The notes under the pieces were generated by a model, which worked only from the letters and a program-made list of their open reading frames with translations, searched no databases and was not told the origin of the DNA. Position numbers and translations under genes: made by a program. A DNA stretch of 64,000 nucleotides from Phenylobacterium aquaticum (GTDB lineage Bacteria > Pseudomonadota > Alphaproteobacteria > Caulobacterales > Caulobacteraceae), in assembly GCA_947378305.1 (NCBI GenBank), contig CANCJJ010000004.1:1-64000 (forward strand), read 5' to 3'. This document shows positions 18,158 through 27,271 of the stretch, one piece after another. How positions within the stretch are numbered: position 1 is the stretch's first letter; each line of letters starts with the position of its first letter.

Positions 18158-18460
18158 TAATGTGGGCGTTGAGGCTGTTATTCTCGGTCATATTGCATGC
18201 CCTCTTTGCAAGTCCCGAAATCATTCTGCGACTTAAGTTATTGATCCGGAAAAGAAATCTCGCTTTGCTGCCCTGAGCCAGCAACCTTGGATCCCATCGA
18301 AAAGTGTCTGTTTTAATGGCCTTTTGTTGTCAGTTGGGCTGGTGGTCTAGCGGCGACTTGGGATGGGCTAACAGTACATAAAAGATAATTTTCTATCTTG
18401 AAATTTAAATATTAAAGTAGACTTATATATCACAAGTCGAAGCAAATTTCGGATGAGCCA
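18158..18460. other. AT-rich intergenic region upstream of the ATPase-nuclease gene
   Basis: This 303-bp stretch has no convincing gene. Composition shifts from GC-rich to strongly AT-rich near 18370. TTGAAA (18398-18403) followed by TTATATAT (18423-18430) could be promoter elements for the next gene, with a spacer of about 19 bp. No terminator or clear inverted repeat was found. Confidence 0.5.
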
Positions 18461-20107
18461 ATGCGATTAGACACAATTAGGATTGAGAAATTCAAGCGGA
18501 TCAAAGCCATCGAACTTCCGCTCGCCGACCTCAATATCCTTGTGGGGTCTAACGGCAGTGGGAAATCTTCGATACTTCAGGCTCTTCACCTAGCATCCTG
18601 TCTGATGCGTCAGGTAGAGCGAATACGAACGGACACCACGTCAATGGTACGTGTGAGTGATCTCGACTACCTTCCATCGGATGAGTACTGGCGACTTGGT
18701 CACGAAGGGGATTGGGGTAACCGTGCGAAAAGTCCTTCTTCCAAGGTAATTTTCACGTTCCGTGGCGATGGTGGCACGGAAGTGAAGGCCACGCTCGAAA
18801 TGCGGTCGGCGCGAAACGCAGGCATCTCCGTACTCGGGGAGCTTCCGGAGCAGGTCAGAACCCAATTTCGTGGCACTAGTACATTCTTCAGCAGTTTCAT
18901 CCCGGGAATATCGGGGATTCCGAATGTTGAGCAGAAAAATTCAAAGCGGGTCGTGCTGAAGGCCTGCTCCTTTGGTGATTCAAATGTTTACCTTCGAAAC
19001 GCCCTAAATCTGCTCTCGCCCGAAAACTTGTCTAAAATCGAGAAATGGCTGGAGCCCCTTCTCGGATCTATCAAGTTGAACGTGAGTTTCGACGAAGCAA
19101 AAGATTTCGATATTCGTGCCGAAGCTACAATCAATAACGTGAATTTGCCATTAGAATTATTAGGTACGGGCTATCTACAGTTGATACAAATTTACTGCTA
19201 TATTCTTTTATTTAATCCAAAGATATTGTTAGTTGACGAACCGGACATTCATTTGCACCCGACTGTACAAGAAAAACTGGCCCGAAGCCTATTAAAAATC
19301 GCTCGATCTCGAGGGATCAAGATCATAATGACTACGCACTCCCCATTCATTGTTCGTGGCGCACCAATAGATACGAATATTTTCTGGCTCGCGGATGGTG
19401 AGAAATTTGCTGACGATCGGATTTTGGTCGAACTTGCTCTGGGTTGGGGGGCTTTCGGTAAAAAAGTCATCGTAGTCAGCGAAGATTCAAAAAATATCTT
19501 ACTAAAAAAGCTCATCCGACAGTGGCCAGAAATTGACCGGGCGGTAGCTGTACTCCCCGGTAGCGGCCACAAAAACCTTCTGACTTTGCCTGAGGCAAAA
19601 GAGCTAAGAGCAACTCTTGGAGGTAAATTCAATCTCCTAGTCCATAGAGATCGTGACTCGCTCTCTGATGACGAAGTGACCACAATGAGGGATAATTATA
19701 AAAGCGAGGGCATCCAGCTTTGGCTTACAGATCAGTCCGACATCGAAGCGGAATTCTGCGATCCGATTTTCTTGTCCGAGTTGACCAATCAGCCGATCGA
19801 AACATGCAATCAATGGATAACTGATATTTTAGAAAAGCATCATTCAGACATTCATGATCAGTTCTCAAGACAACGAGCGGCACATAATGTAGAGTTACAC
19901 AAGGAAGGTGGAGGCCCTACTAACAATGATGTTTGGAATTCATTTAAAAAACGACCCCTAAAGGGAGCCAAGGGAAAATTTATCTTTGCGAAACTGAAAA
20001 ATATGGTTCCTTCTAACGCGTTTTCTGAAGAAAATGTGGAAAATATTTCTACTTACACTGTAAGGGCTGAAAGTTTGAGGGAAACCCTTGAGATTCTTAT
20101 CAAGTAG
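18461..20107 (+). CDS. OLD-like AAA ATPase with C-terminal TOPRIM-type domain (candidate defence nuclease)
   Basis: A 548-residue protein. The ABC/SMC-type ATPase has Walker A GSNGSGKS at 29-36, a divergent signature LGTGYLQLIQ near 234-243, Walker B ILLVDEPDIHLHP with D259/E260, and the switch His H293 in TTHSPFI. From about 335 a TOPRIM-like domain follows: VIVVSEDSKN with E341 and HRDRDS with D397/D399 as the DxD pair. This is the layout of OLD-family nucleases, many of which act in phage defence (OLD, GajA, retron-associated). No helicase, reverse transcriptase or second subunit is adjacent. The gene is far more AT-rich than its neighbours and sits beside HigBA, so recent transfer is likely. 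Substrate and role are unknown. Confidence 0.75.
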   Translation: MRLDTIRIEKFKRIKAIELPLADLNILVGSNGSGKSSILQALHLASCLMRQVERIRTDTTSMVRVSDLDYLPSDEYWRLGHEGDWGNRAKSPSSKVIFTFRGDGGTEVKATLEMRSARNAGISVLGELPEQVRTQFRGTSTFFSSFIPGISGIPNVEQKNSKRVVLKACSFGDSNVYLRNALNLLSPENLSKIEKWLEPLLGSIKLNVSFDEAKDFDIRAEATINNVNLPLELLGTGYLQLIQIYCYILLFNPKILLVDEPDIHLHPTVQEKLARSLLKIARSRGIKIIMTTHSPFIVRGAPIDTNIFWLADGEKFADDRILVELALGWGAFGKKVIVVSEDSKNILLKKLIRQWPEIDRAVAVLPGSGHKNLLTLPEAKELRATLGGKFNLLVHRDRDSLSDDEVTTMRDNYKSEGIQLWLTDQSDIEAEFCDPIFLSELTNQPIETCNQWITDILEKHHSDIHDQFSRQRAAHNVELHKEGGGPTNNDVWNSFKKRPLKGAKGKFIFAKLKNMVPSNAFSEENVENISTYTVRAESLRETLEILIK

Positions 20108-20233
20108 CTAGCTCCTTAAAAATGCCATGTTGGAAAGCTTATGACAAAATCAAGCTCCCTTCGAAATCCAGATGGCACCGAGTTGGGAAATCTTATCAGT
20201 TTCAAGGGTTACTCAGGGAAACCTATCACCCCC

Positions 20234-21517
20234 CTAAACCCAGTCCGGAACCACTTCCCGGGCCAGCATGTCCTCATAGGTCGGGCGCGGCCTGACGATG
20301 GCGAACTGGTCGCCCCGGACCAGGACTTCGGGCACCAGCAGGCGGCTATTGTATTCGCTGGCCATGACCGCCCCATAGGCCCCGGCGCTCATGAAGGCGA
20401 CCAGATCACCCGCTTCCAGGGAGGGCAGGCGGCGGTCGCGGGTAAAGGTATCTCCGGTCTCGCAGACCGGCCCCACCACATCATAGGTGTCTGCGGGACC
20501 CGGGCGCGGCCTTACCGGGCGGAGGTCGTGATAGGCATCGTACATGGCCGGACGGATCAGGTCGTTCATGGCGGCATCCAGAACCACAAACTTGCGCCCC
20601 TCCGGGCGTTCATGAATGTGCAGGACCTTGGCCAGCAAGACCCCGGCATTGGCGGCAATCATCCGGCCGGGCTCGAAGGAAAGCGCAATGTCCAGATCGC
20701 CCAGGGTCCTGGCAATCATGGCGGCATAGTCGGCGGGGGTGGCGGGTTCCGGCTGGTCGAAATAGGGAACCCCCAGTCCGCCCCCCAGGTCCAGCCGCTC
20801 CACGCTGAGCCCGTCTGCGCGAAGCCGGGCCACCAGCCGGGCCATCTTGGCAAAGGCCGCTTCCAGCGGGGCCAGGTCGGTAATCTGGCTGCCGATATGG
20901 CAGGTCACGCCGACGGGGTTCAGCCCCGCATTATTGGAGGCCTGGGCATAGAGCCGTTCGGCTTCCGATATGGACACGCCAAACTTGTTGTCCGACTTTC
21001 CCGTCGCGATCTTGGCATGGCCGCCGGCCGAGACATCCGGATTGACCCGCAGGGCTATCGGGGCCCTCAGCCCAAGCCTTTGGGCAATCGTCGAGATCAG
21101 GTGCATTTCCGGCTCGGATTCGACATTGATCTCCGAAACCCCGGCCTTCAGGGCAAATTCAATCTCCTGCGCCGTCTTGCCCACGCCGGAAAAGACAATG
21201 CGCTCGGCCGGTATGCCCGCCGCCAGGGCGCGCCGGATCTCGCCTTCGGACACGGTATCGGCCCCGGCCCCAAGCCGGGCCAGGGTCTTGAGAACCGCAA
21301 GATTTGAATTGGCCTTCACGGCAAAGGCGATCAGGGGCGCGGCCCCGTCCCGCCCCTTCAGGCCCTGTCCAACCAGGGCGTCCGTCAGCACGGTGTAATG
21401 GCGTTCCAGGGTCGCGCTGGAATAGACATAGACCGGCGTGCCCACCGCCTGGGCAATCTCCGTCAGCCGGACGCCCTCACAGGCCAGCTCGCCGTCAATG
21501 GGCTCGAAAAAGTTCAT
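20234..21517 (-). CDS. lysA: diaminopimelate decarboxylase
   Basis: A 427-residue PLP-dependent enzyme for the last step of lysine synthesis. The PLP lysine lies in IAFAVKANSNLAVL, the glycine-rich phosphate loop in DLGGGLGVPY and EPGRMIAANAG, and the substrate cysteine in GPVCETGD. The stop lies 126 bp from the end of the AT-rich ATPase gene (convergent), marking the right edge of the accessory patch. It overlaps the upstream lipoprotein gene by an ATGA. Confidence 0.97.
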   Translation of the reverse strand: MNFFEPIDGELACEGVRLTEIAQAVGTPVYVYSSATLERHYTVLTDALVGQGLKGRDGAAPLIAFAVKANSNLAVLKTLARLGAGADTVSEGEIRRALAAGIPAERIVFSGVGKTAQEIEFALKAGVSEINVESEPEMHLISTIAQRLGLRAPIALRVNPDVSAGGHAKIATGKSDNKFGVSISEAERLYAQASNNAGLNPVGVTCHIGSQITDLAPLEAAFAKMARLVARLRADGLSVERLDLGGGLGVPYFDQPEPATPADYAAMIARTLGDLDIALSFEPGRMIAANAGVLLAKVLHIHERPEGRKFVVLDAAMNDLIRPAMYDAYHDLRPVRPRPGPADTYDVVGPVCETGDTFTRDRRLPSLEAGDLVAFMSAGAYGAVMASEYNSRLLVPEVLVRGDQFAIVRPRPTYEDMLAREVVPDWV

Positions 21518-21744
21518 TTCGGTTGGGCATCCGGGGTCTCTTGCGCCCGGGACGCCGCCGAGGGGTCCTGACTGCGGTTTCGGGGATCGACCGTCTTGAT
21601 GGTCCGGGTCGGATCGGCACCGGCATCAATATCCCGTCCCGAGGTCGGGGCGGGGCCAGGCCGTTCCAGCTGGCCCAGCTTGCCGCAGGCCGACAGTCCC
21701 AGGGCCAGACTGGCGCTGAGCAGGAGCAGGTTTCGCAAATTCAT
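21514..21744 (-). CDS. lptM: LptM-like small lipoprotein
   Basis: A 76-residue lipoprotein precursor: basic start MNLRN, hydrophobic core, and the lipobox LSAC with the acylated C20. The mature part begins [10 protein letters not shown], similar to the CGxxGxLxxP start of LptM/YifL, which in E. coli helps assemble the LptDE outer-membrane translocon. The linkage just upstream of lysA is shared with E. coli yifL. The remaining ~45 residues are polar and low in complexity. Start and stop codons overlap those of argH and lysA (ATGA on both sides). Confidence 0.8.
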   Translation of the reverse strand: MNLRNLLLLSASLALGLSACGKLGQLERPGPAPTSGRDIDAGADPTRTIKTVDPRNRSQDPSAASRAQETPDAQPK

Positions 21745-23168
21745 GACAGGGCCTTTGTCCACCGGGCAATCTGGGCCCGCACCTGATCCGGGGCGGTTCC
21801 GCCATAGCTCTTGCGGCTGGTGGCCGAGGCCATCGGGGTCAGCACGGAATAAATGTCGTCGGTAATGCCCTGGCAGAGGGTTTGCAGGTCGGCCAGGGGC
21901 AGGTCGGCCAGTCCGCAATTGCGCGTCTCCGCCATGCGCACCGCTTGCCCGGTCACATGGTGGGCATCCCGGAAGGGCATGTCGAGTTCGCGAACCAGCC
22001 AGTCGGCCAGGTCTGTGGCGGTGGAAAAGCCAGCCCCTGCCGCCGGACCCATGCGCTCTTGCACGGGCTCCAGGTCGCCAATCATGCCTGCCATGGCCAG
22101 CAGGGACAGTTCCAGGGCGTCAAAGGCTTCAAAGGTCGGCACCTTGTCCTCCTGCATGTCCTTGGAATAGGCGAGGGGCAGGCCCTTCATCACCACGGTC
22201 AGCTGGGTAAACGATCCCAGAAGGCGACCCACCTTGGCGCGCACCAGTTCCGCGGCATCGGGATTCTTCTTCTGCGGCATGATCGAGGAGCCGGTGGTGA
22301 AGGCATCCGACAGGCGGATGAAGCCAAATTGCGGCGTGGTCCAGATGACGATTTCTTCGGCCAGCCTTGACAGATGAACCCCGCACAGCGTCGCCGCCGC
22401 CAGACATTCCAGGGCAAAGTCCCGGTCAGACACGCTGTCCAGGGAATTGGCCGTGGGGCGATCAAAGCCCAGGGCCTTGGCGGTCTGGGTCCGGTCAATG
22501 GGGAAGGGCGATCCGGCCAGGGCCGCAGCCCCCAGGGGGCACTCGTTCATCCGGGCGCGGGCATCGGCAAAGCGGCTAGCATCGCGTCCAAACATTTCCA
22601 CATAGGCCAGCAGGTGGTGGCCAAAGGTCACGGGTTGGGCGGGCTGAAGGTGGGTGAAGCCCGGCATCAGGGTGTCGGCGTGTTGCTCGGCCCGGGCGAG
22701 CAGGGCGGTTTGCAGGGCCTTGAGCTGACCCATCGTCCGGTCGCAGGCATCCCGCACCCAGAGGCGGAAATCCAGCGCCACCTGGTCATTACGGCTCCGC
22801 GCCGTGTGCAGCCGTCCGGCCACCGGGCCGATCAGTTCCCGCAGGCGGGCCTCGACATTCATGTGAATGTCCTCGAACTCCTCCCGGAAGGGGAAGGTGC
22901 CTTCGGCCATTTCCACTTCAATGGCGGTGAGGCCTTTCTGAATTTCCGCTTCGTCAGCGCTTGTAATCACGCCCTGGTTGCGCAACATCGCGGCATGGGC
23001 ACGCGATCCGGCAAGATCTTGTGCTGCAAGTCGGCGGTCGAATCCAATGGACACATTGATCGCCTGCATCAAGTCGGCTGGCCGGGCCGTGAACCGGCCC
23101 CCCCACATGGCCTGGCCTTGAGCCGGGGTGGCGGGTGTCTTCGTCGATTTTAAGGAGCCGTCGGTCAT
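21741..23168 (-). CDS. argH: argininosuccinate lyase
   Basis: A 475-residue fumarase-superfamily enzyme producing arginine and fumarate. The N-terminal [14 protein letters not shown] block, the [13 protein letters not shown] region, [13 protein letters not shown] and the mobile signature loop [16 protein letters not shown] are all conserved. The ATG at 23168 abuts the tlpA ATG on the other strand. A shorter start at 23108 (MWGGRF) is possible and would leave room for signals. Confidence 0.96.
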   Translation of the reverse strand: MTDGSLKSTKTPATPAQGQAMWGGRFTARPADLMQAINVSIGFDRRLAAQDLAGSRAHAAMLRNQGVITSADEAEIQKGLTAIEVEMAEGTFPFREEFEDIHMNVEARLRELIGPVAGRLHTARSRNDQVALDFRLWVRDACDRTMGQLKALQTALLARAEQHADTLMPGFTHLQPAQPVTFGHHLLAYVEMFGRDASRFADARARMNECPLGAAALAGSPFPIDRTQTAKALGFDRPTANSLDSVSDRDFALECLAAATLCGVHLSRLAEEIVIWTTPQFGFIRLSDAFTTGSSIMPQKKNPDAAELVRAKVGRLLGSFTQLTVVMKGLPLAYSKDMQEDKVPTFEAFDALELSLLAMAGMIGDLEPVQERMGPAAGAGFSTATDLADWLVRELDMPFRDAHHVTGQAVRMAETRNCGLADLPLADLQTLCQGITDDIYSVLTPMASATSRKSYGGTAPDQVRAQIARWTKALS

Positions 23169-23789
23169 ATGAGCCCAGGTCAGGAAGTCGAATCCCCCAG
23201 AGCAGGTCCCTTGAAATGGGTCCTCTGGGGCTTTGCTGTTTTTGGCATTGCCGTTGTTCTCTATATCATCGGCCAGTCGATCTTAAACCCCCGCCAGGAA
23301 ATGGGGCTGAAGTCCCTCGCCCGGGGCGAGATGACCAAGCTGACCCTGCCTGCCGAGGCCTCCGTGGCCCCCATCACCAGCTTCATCGGACCCGACGGTC
23401 AGGCCGTGCACTTGAGCGACTTCAAGGGCAAGGTGGTTGTGCTCAACATCTGGGCCACCTGGTGCGCCCCCTGTGTCCTGGAAATGCCCACCCTGGCCAA
23501 GCTCGCCGCAGACATGCAGGGCAAGGATCTGGTCGTGGTGGCGGTCTCCATGGATGGCGAGCGGGCCGCCGACAAGGCCCGGGCCTTTATTGGCCAGCAT
23601 GCCCCCCTGACCTTCTACATCGACCCCAAACTGAAGCTGCCCTACGATCTGAAACCCGCCAGCTCGGCCATGCCCACGACGGTTATCTATGGCAAGGACG
23701 GCGTGGAGCGCGGTCGGGTCCTGGGCGGAGCCGACTGGTCTGGCCCCGACGCCAAGGCGGTGTTCAACAAGTTGCTGGCTGAAAAATAA
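23169..23789 (+). CDS. tlpA: TlpA-type membrane-anchored thiol:disulfide oxidoreductase
   Basis: A 206-residue protein with one N-terminal membrane anchor (about 16-37) and a periplasmic thioredoxin fold. The active site is WCAPC at 98-102, and the cis-proline region is [10 protein letters not shown]. TlpA proteins reduce periplasmic disulfides, for instance in cytochrome oxidase maturation. Start choice is constrained by the anchor, so its ATG really does touch the argH start codon. The linkage next to argH is common in alphaproteobacteria. Confidence 0.9.
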   Translation: MSPGQEVESPRAGPLKWVLWGFAVFGIAVVLYIIGQSILNPRQEMGLKSLARGEMTKLTLPAEASVAPITSFIGPDGQAVHLSDFKGKVVVLNIWATWCAPCVLEMPTLAKLAADMQGKDLVVVAVSMDGERAADKARAFIGQHAPLTFYIDPKLKLPYDLKPASSAMPTTVIYGKDGVERGRVLGGADWSGPDAKAVFNKLLAEK

Positions 23790-23849
23790 GCCGCCACCCC
23801 GCCCTTCGGTGAAATTCCGATGGCGGGAAAGACTCTAGGGGGAGGATAC

Positions 23850-25391
23850 ATGAGCACTCTGGATGACCGGACTCCGGTCCTTGTGGGCGTTGGCCAGGCG
23901 GCGGAGCGTCCGACCGATCCTGACTATCAGGCCCTGTCTCCCGTAGCTCTTGGGGCAGAGGCTGCCCGGCGCGCCCTGGCCGATGCCGGGGCCGGGGGCG
24001 ATCTGGCCGGTGCCCTGGATGTGGTCGCCGCCATTCGCCAGTTCGAGATTTCCACGCCGGGGGCCCGTCCGCCCTTTGGAGCCTCCAACAACTTCCCCCG
24101 CTCGGTCGCCAGCCGGGTCGGGGCCGATCCCCGCCGGGCCATTCTAGAAATCACCGGCGGGCAGGGGCCCCAGCGTCTTGTGGGCGAATTCTGCAAGGCC
24201 ATTGCCCGGGGCGAGGCCGAGGCCGTTCTGCTGGTGGGCTCAGAGGCCATGTCCACCGTCCTCCACCTTCAAGCCAAGGGCGAGACCCCGGACTGGTCCG
24301 AGACCGTCGAGGGCGATTTGGAAGACCGGGGCTATGGTCTGGAGGGCATGTTCACCGCCAGCCTGCTCAAGCACCGCATCCGGGGGGCCATACCGGCCTA
24401 TGCCCTGTTCGAGACCGCCCGTCGCGGTCGGCTGGGCAAGTCCCGCGCCGACTATGCCCGGGACATGGGGGGGCTCTTTGCCCCCTTCACCGACGTGGCC
24501 GCCGCCAATCCCTATTCCGCTGCCCCCACGGCGCGAACGGCGGAAGAGCTGATTACCGTCACCGAACGCAACCGGATCGTCGCCGAGCCCTTTACCCGCA
24601 TGCTGGTGGCCCGCGATCAGGTCAATCAGGCCGCCGCTCTCGTCCTGACCTCGGTGGGCAAGGCCCGGGCCCTGGGCATACCGCAAGACAAGTGGGTCTT
24701 CCTGCACGGCCAGGCCGATGCCAATGAACTGACCATCATGGAACGGCCGGATATCTCCGCCAGTCCCCAGTCCATCGCCGCTGGCCTCAAGGCCCTGGCT
24801 CTGGCCGGAAAGTCCCAGGCCGACATGGCCCTGTTCGACCTCTACAGCTGTTTTCCGATTGCCGTGTTCAACATGCTCGACGGTCTGGGCATGGCGGCCA
24901 ACGACCCCCGGGGTCTGACCCTGACCGGCGGCCTGCCCTTCTTTGGCGGCGCGGGGAACAACTATTCCATGCACGGGATTGCCGAAATGGTGACCCGTCT
25001 GCGCCAGCGTCCCGGCGCCTTTGGCCTTGTCGGGGCCAATGGCGGCATGTTGTCGAAATATTCGGCCGGGGTCTATTCGACCCTGCCCGCCGACTGGACC
25101 CAGCCCGATCAACGCCTGGCCAAGATCGCCGATGCCCCCGTGCCCGGACTGGAACTGGACACCGCCGAAGGGTCGGCCCGGGTCGAGACCTACACCATCA
25201 TCCCGCACAAGGACGGTGACCTCGTGGTGGTGGTCGGACGCCTGGATGTCAACGGCTGGCGGTTCGTGGCCAATGCAAAGGCGGGCGACCAGGCCACCCT
25301 TGAGGCCGCGCGGGCCCGCGATCCCCTGGGACGGGCGATTGCGGTCCAGACCGATGCCGAGGGCATGAACCGGTTTCGCTTTACCGACTGA
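23850..25391 (+). CDS. thiolase-like acetyl-CoA acetyltransferase (SCP-X type)
   Basis: A 513-residue thiolase-superfamily protein. The start MSTLDDRTPVLVGVGQAAERP and the long middle are typical of the large proteobacterial group annotated as acetyl-CoA acetyltransferase. The late motifs FDLYSCFPIAV, LTGGLPFFGGAGNNYSMHGIAEMV and GLVGANGGMLSKYS correspond to thiolase blocks. The usual nucleophilic CSSG loop is replaced by TGGQGPQRLV, so a standard thiolase mechanism is doubtful. GGGGGAGGA precedes the ATG at 23850. Overlaps the next, convergent gene by 11 bp. Confidence 0.8.
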   Translation: MSTLDDRTPVLVGVGQAAERPTDPDYQALSPVALGAEAARRALADAGAGGDLAGALDVVAAIRQFEISTPGARPPFGASNNFPRSVASRVGADPRRAILEITGGQGPQRLVGEFCKAIARGEAEAVLLVGSEAMSTVLHLQAKGETPDWSETVEGDLEDRGYGLEGMFTASLLKHRIRGAIPAYALFETARRGRLGKSRADYARDMGGLFAPFTDVAAANPYSAAPTARTAEELITVTERNRIVAEPFTRMLVARDQVNQAAALVLTSVGKARALGIPQDKWVFLHGQADANELTIMERPDISASPQSIAAGLKALALAGKSQADMALFDLYSCFPIAVFNMLDGLGMAANDPRGLTLTGGLPFFGGAGNNYSMHGIAEMVTRLRQRPGAFGLVGANGGMLSKYSAGVYSTLPADWTQPDQRLAKIADAPVPGLELDTAEGSARVETYTIIPHKDGDLVVVVGRLDVNGWRFVANAKAGDQATLEAARARDPLGRAIAVQTDAEGMNRFRFTD

Positions 25392-26691
25392 GCGCCAGCT
25401 TGGACCGGGCCCAGGCGCTGGTGGGGCGCAGGTCCAGCCGTTCCCGGGCGAGCTGGTGGGCAAAGGCCTTGGCTCCGGCCTTCTCGGCAGCGACCAGCAG
25501 GGTCCTTTGCCAGACATCGCGCTGGGCATGGCTGCCCCCGAAGATGGCCAACTGGTGACGCACCGGGGCCAGGGCCGCCACACTGGCCTCGAAATCTCCC
25601 CGGCCATAGGCAATCAATCCACGGGCCACCGCCAGCCCGGCCGAGGCCACGGCCAGGTGGTTGCTCCGGGGCAGGTTGGGACCTTGGGCAAAGGCTTCCA
25701 GCCGGGCCAGCACAGCCTCCGCCTCAGCCTGACGCCCGGCGGCGATCAGGGCCATAATGGCGTGCAGGTCATTGAAGACATACCAGGGCTCGGTGGGCTT
25801 CCCGGCCCAGGCCTCGGCCAGCACGGCCCAGCGCGGGCCGGCCTCCACCCCGTCCAGATGCAGCCGCCAGAGCAGGCTGGTGCCATCCAGCATCTCCATG
25901 GCAATGCCCCGGGACTGGGCATTGAACACCGCCGCGTCATAGACCTCCAGGGCCCGGTCAGGGTCGCCCAGGTCCAGGGCGAAAATGGCGGCGTGCCAGG
26001 ACGTATGGACCTTTAGAAAATTGTTCGCGTCCCAGTTGGCCCTCTGGCCGTCCAGCAGGCTGAGCCCGGCTTCAGGCTCGCCGCGCATTTCATGCACATG
26101 GGCCAGGGCATGGATGGCCCAGACATCTTCGCCATGGGCGGCCAGGGCATCGTGGCCTGCCGCCTGCGCCCGGTCATAGTCCCCGGTCTCCCCCAGCCCG
26201 AAGGCCTGCATGCCCAGAATAAATCCCCGGTGATCATGCCCGGTCGGCCAGGCCGCAAGCGCCCGGCTCGGTCGCCCCTTCAGATTGGCCGCATCGCCCA
26301 GCAGGAAGTCCAGCTGGTGGCCGACCGACAGGGCCAGGCTGTCCATGGGATCTTCCGCCAGGATCGCATCCAGAAGCCGGGCGGCCTTGTGCCAGTCGCC
26401 GCCGAGCCAGACGGCCACGACCTCAAGGTGGGCCTGTTCCCGCGCCGTCCGGCCCACCGCCCCGGCCACCCGGGCGGCCCCTGCCCGGCTCTCGGCGGCC
26501 TCGCTGGACATGAGGCCCAGATAGGCCTGCAAGACCCTCGCCATCACGCAGTCCGCATCCTCCGCCAGGGCGGCCACCGAATGGACCACGACCTCAGGCT
26601 GCATCCGCAGGAGGCTGTCCACGGCCCGGTCATAGGCGGCGATGGCCGCCCCGGTTCCGGTCATTTCCAGACCCTGTTTGTCGTGCCCCAT
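25381..26691 (-). CDS. tetratricopeptide-repeat protein, TTC38-like
   Basis: A 436-residue soluble protein with alpha-helical repeats and no signal peptide. Segments such as LALSVGHQLDFLLGD, GMQAFGLGETGDYDRAQAAG, WAIHALAHVHEMRGEPEAG and FLKVHTSWHAAIFALDLGDP match the TPR-38 (TTC38) family, whose function is unknown. The ATG at 26691 is preferred because GGGAG lies 7 bases before it; the longer in-frame start has no support. Confidence 0.75.
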   Translation of the reverse strand: MGHDKQGLEMTGTGAAIAAYDRAVDSLLRMQPEVVVHSVAALAEDADCVMARVLQAYLGLMSSEAAESRAGAARVAGAVGRTAREQAHLEVVAVWLGGDWHKAARLLDAILAEDPMDSLALSVGHQLDFLLGDAANLKGRPSRALAAWPTGHDHRGFILGMQAFGLGETGDYDRAQAAGHDALAAHGEDVWAIHALAHVHEMRGEPEAGLSLLDGQRANWDANNFLKVHTSWHAAIFALDLGDPDRALEVYDAAVFNAQSRGIAMEMLDGTSLLWRLHLDGVEAGPRWAVLAEAWAGKPTEPWYVFNDLHAIMALIAAGRQAEAEAVLARLEAFAQGPNLPRSNHLAVASAGLAVARGLIAYGRGDFEASVAALAPVRHQLAIFGGSHAQRDVWQRTLLVAAEKAGAKAFAHQLARERLDLRPTSAWARSKLALSR

Positions 26692-26830
26692 GCCGGGTCT
26701 CCCTTGGCCGAAAAAGACCACGCAAAAGGCTAGCGCTTTTCCACGCAAAATGCGAACGCTGGGGTTCAAATCGGTACGCCAACCCAGCCGATTTCACCCG
26801 CGTTTCACCGTCAGTTTTGTCGGATTTTTC

Positions 26831-27271
26831 ATGTCATCCTCGTCAGAAATTCCCCGGCCAGCCCTGATTTATGGCCTGCTCGGCCTGATCCCCTTCCTGG
26901 CCCTGCCCCTGTTGGTCCTGGCCATTCCGGCCCAGGGCGAGGCCTGGCTCAATCTGCTAAGTTTTTATGGAGCCTTGATTTTATCCTTTCTTGGCGGTGC
27001 GCGCTGGGGTCTGGCCATCGACCGCCCGGTGCCGTCGGCCCTGACCCTCAGCTTGTCCATGCTCCCCACCCTCACCGCCTTCGCCGTCCTGGGCCTCCTG
27101 CCCGGCCAGCTCGATCTCCAGCTTGGGGTGCTGTTCATATCATTGATTTTACAAGGAATTTGGGACATTCGCAGCCACGGTCTGCCCAGCTGGTACCCCC
27201 GGTTGAGGACAATTCTGACCCTCGTCGCCGCCCTGGGCCTCGCCCTCGGCACAGGCCTGGCCCATGGCTGA
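26831..27271 (+). CDS. DUF3429 small membrane protein
   Basis: A 146-residue protein with about five hydrophobic segments. RPALIYGLLGLIPFLALP, the central FYGALILSFLGGARWGLAI and a final ILTLVAALGLALGTGL match the DUF3429 family. The FLGGxRWG motif is the most recognisable. Function is unknown. No clear ribosome-binding site precedes the ATG at 26831. The last 8 bp overlap the next SDR gene. Confidence 0.8.
   Translation: MSSSSEIPRPALIYGLLGLIPFLALPLLVLAIPAQGEAWLNLLSFYGALILSFLGGARWGLAIDRPVPSALTLSLSMLPTLTAFAVLGLLPGQLDLQLGVLFISLILQGIWDIRSHGLPSWYPRLRTILTLVAALGLALGTGLAHG

Noticed and set aside
18330..18365. tRNA-like fragment (GGTGGTCTAGCGGC) suggesting an attachment site
   Set aside because: No acceptor stem, anticodon arm or T-arm can be built around it, and no second copy was seen.
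20141..21307. A 388-codon plus-strand frame across lysA
   Set aside because: Nearly all of it is antisense to lysA. Only its first ~90 bases lie in the AT-rich gap and show no gene features.
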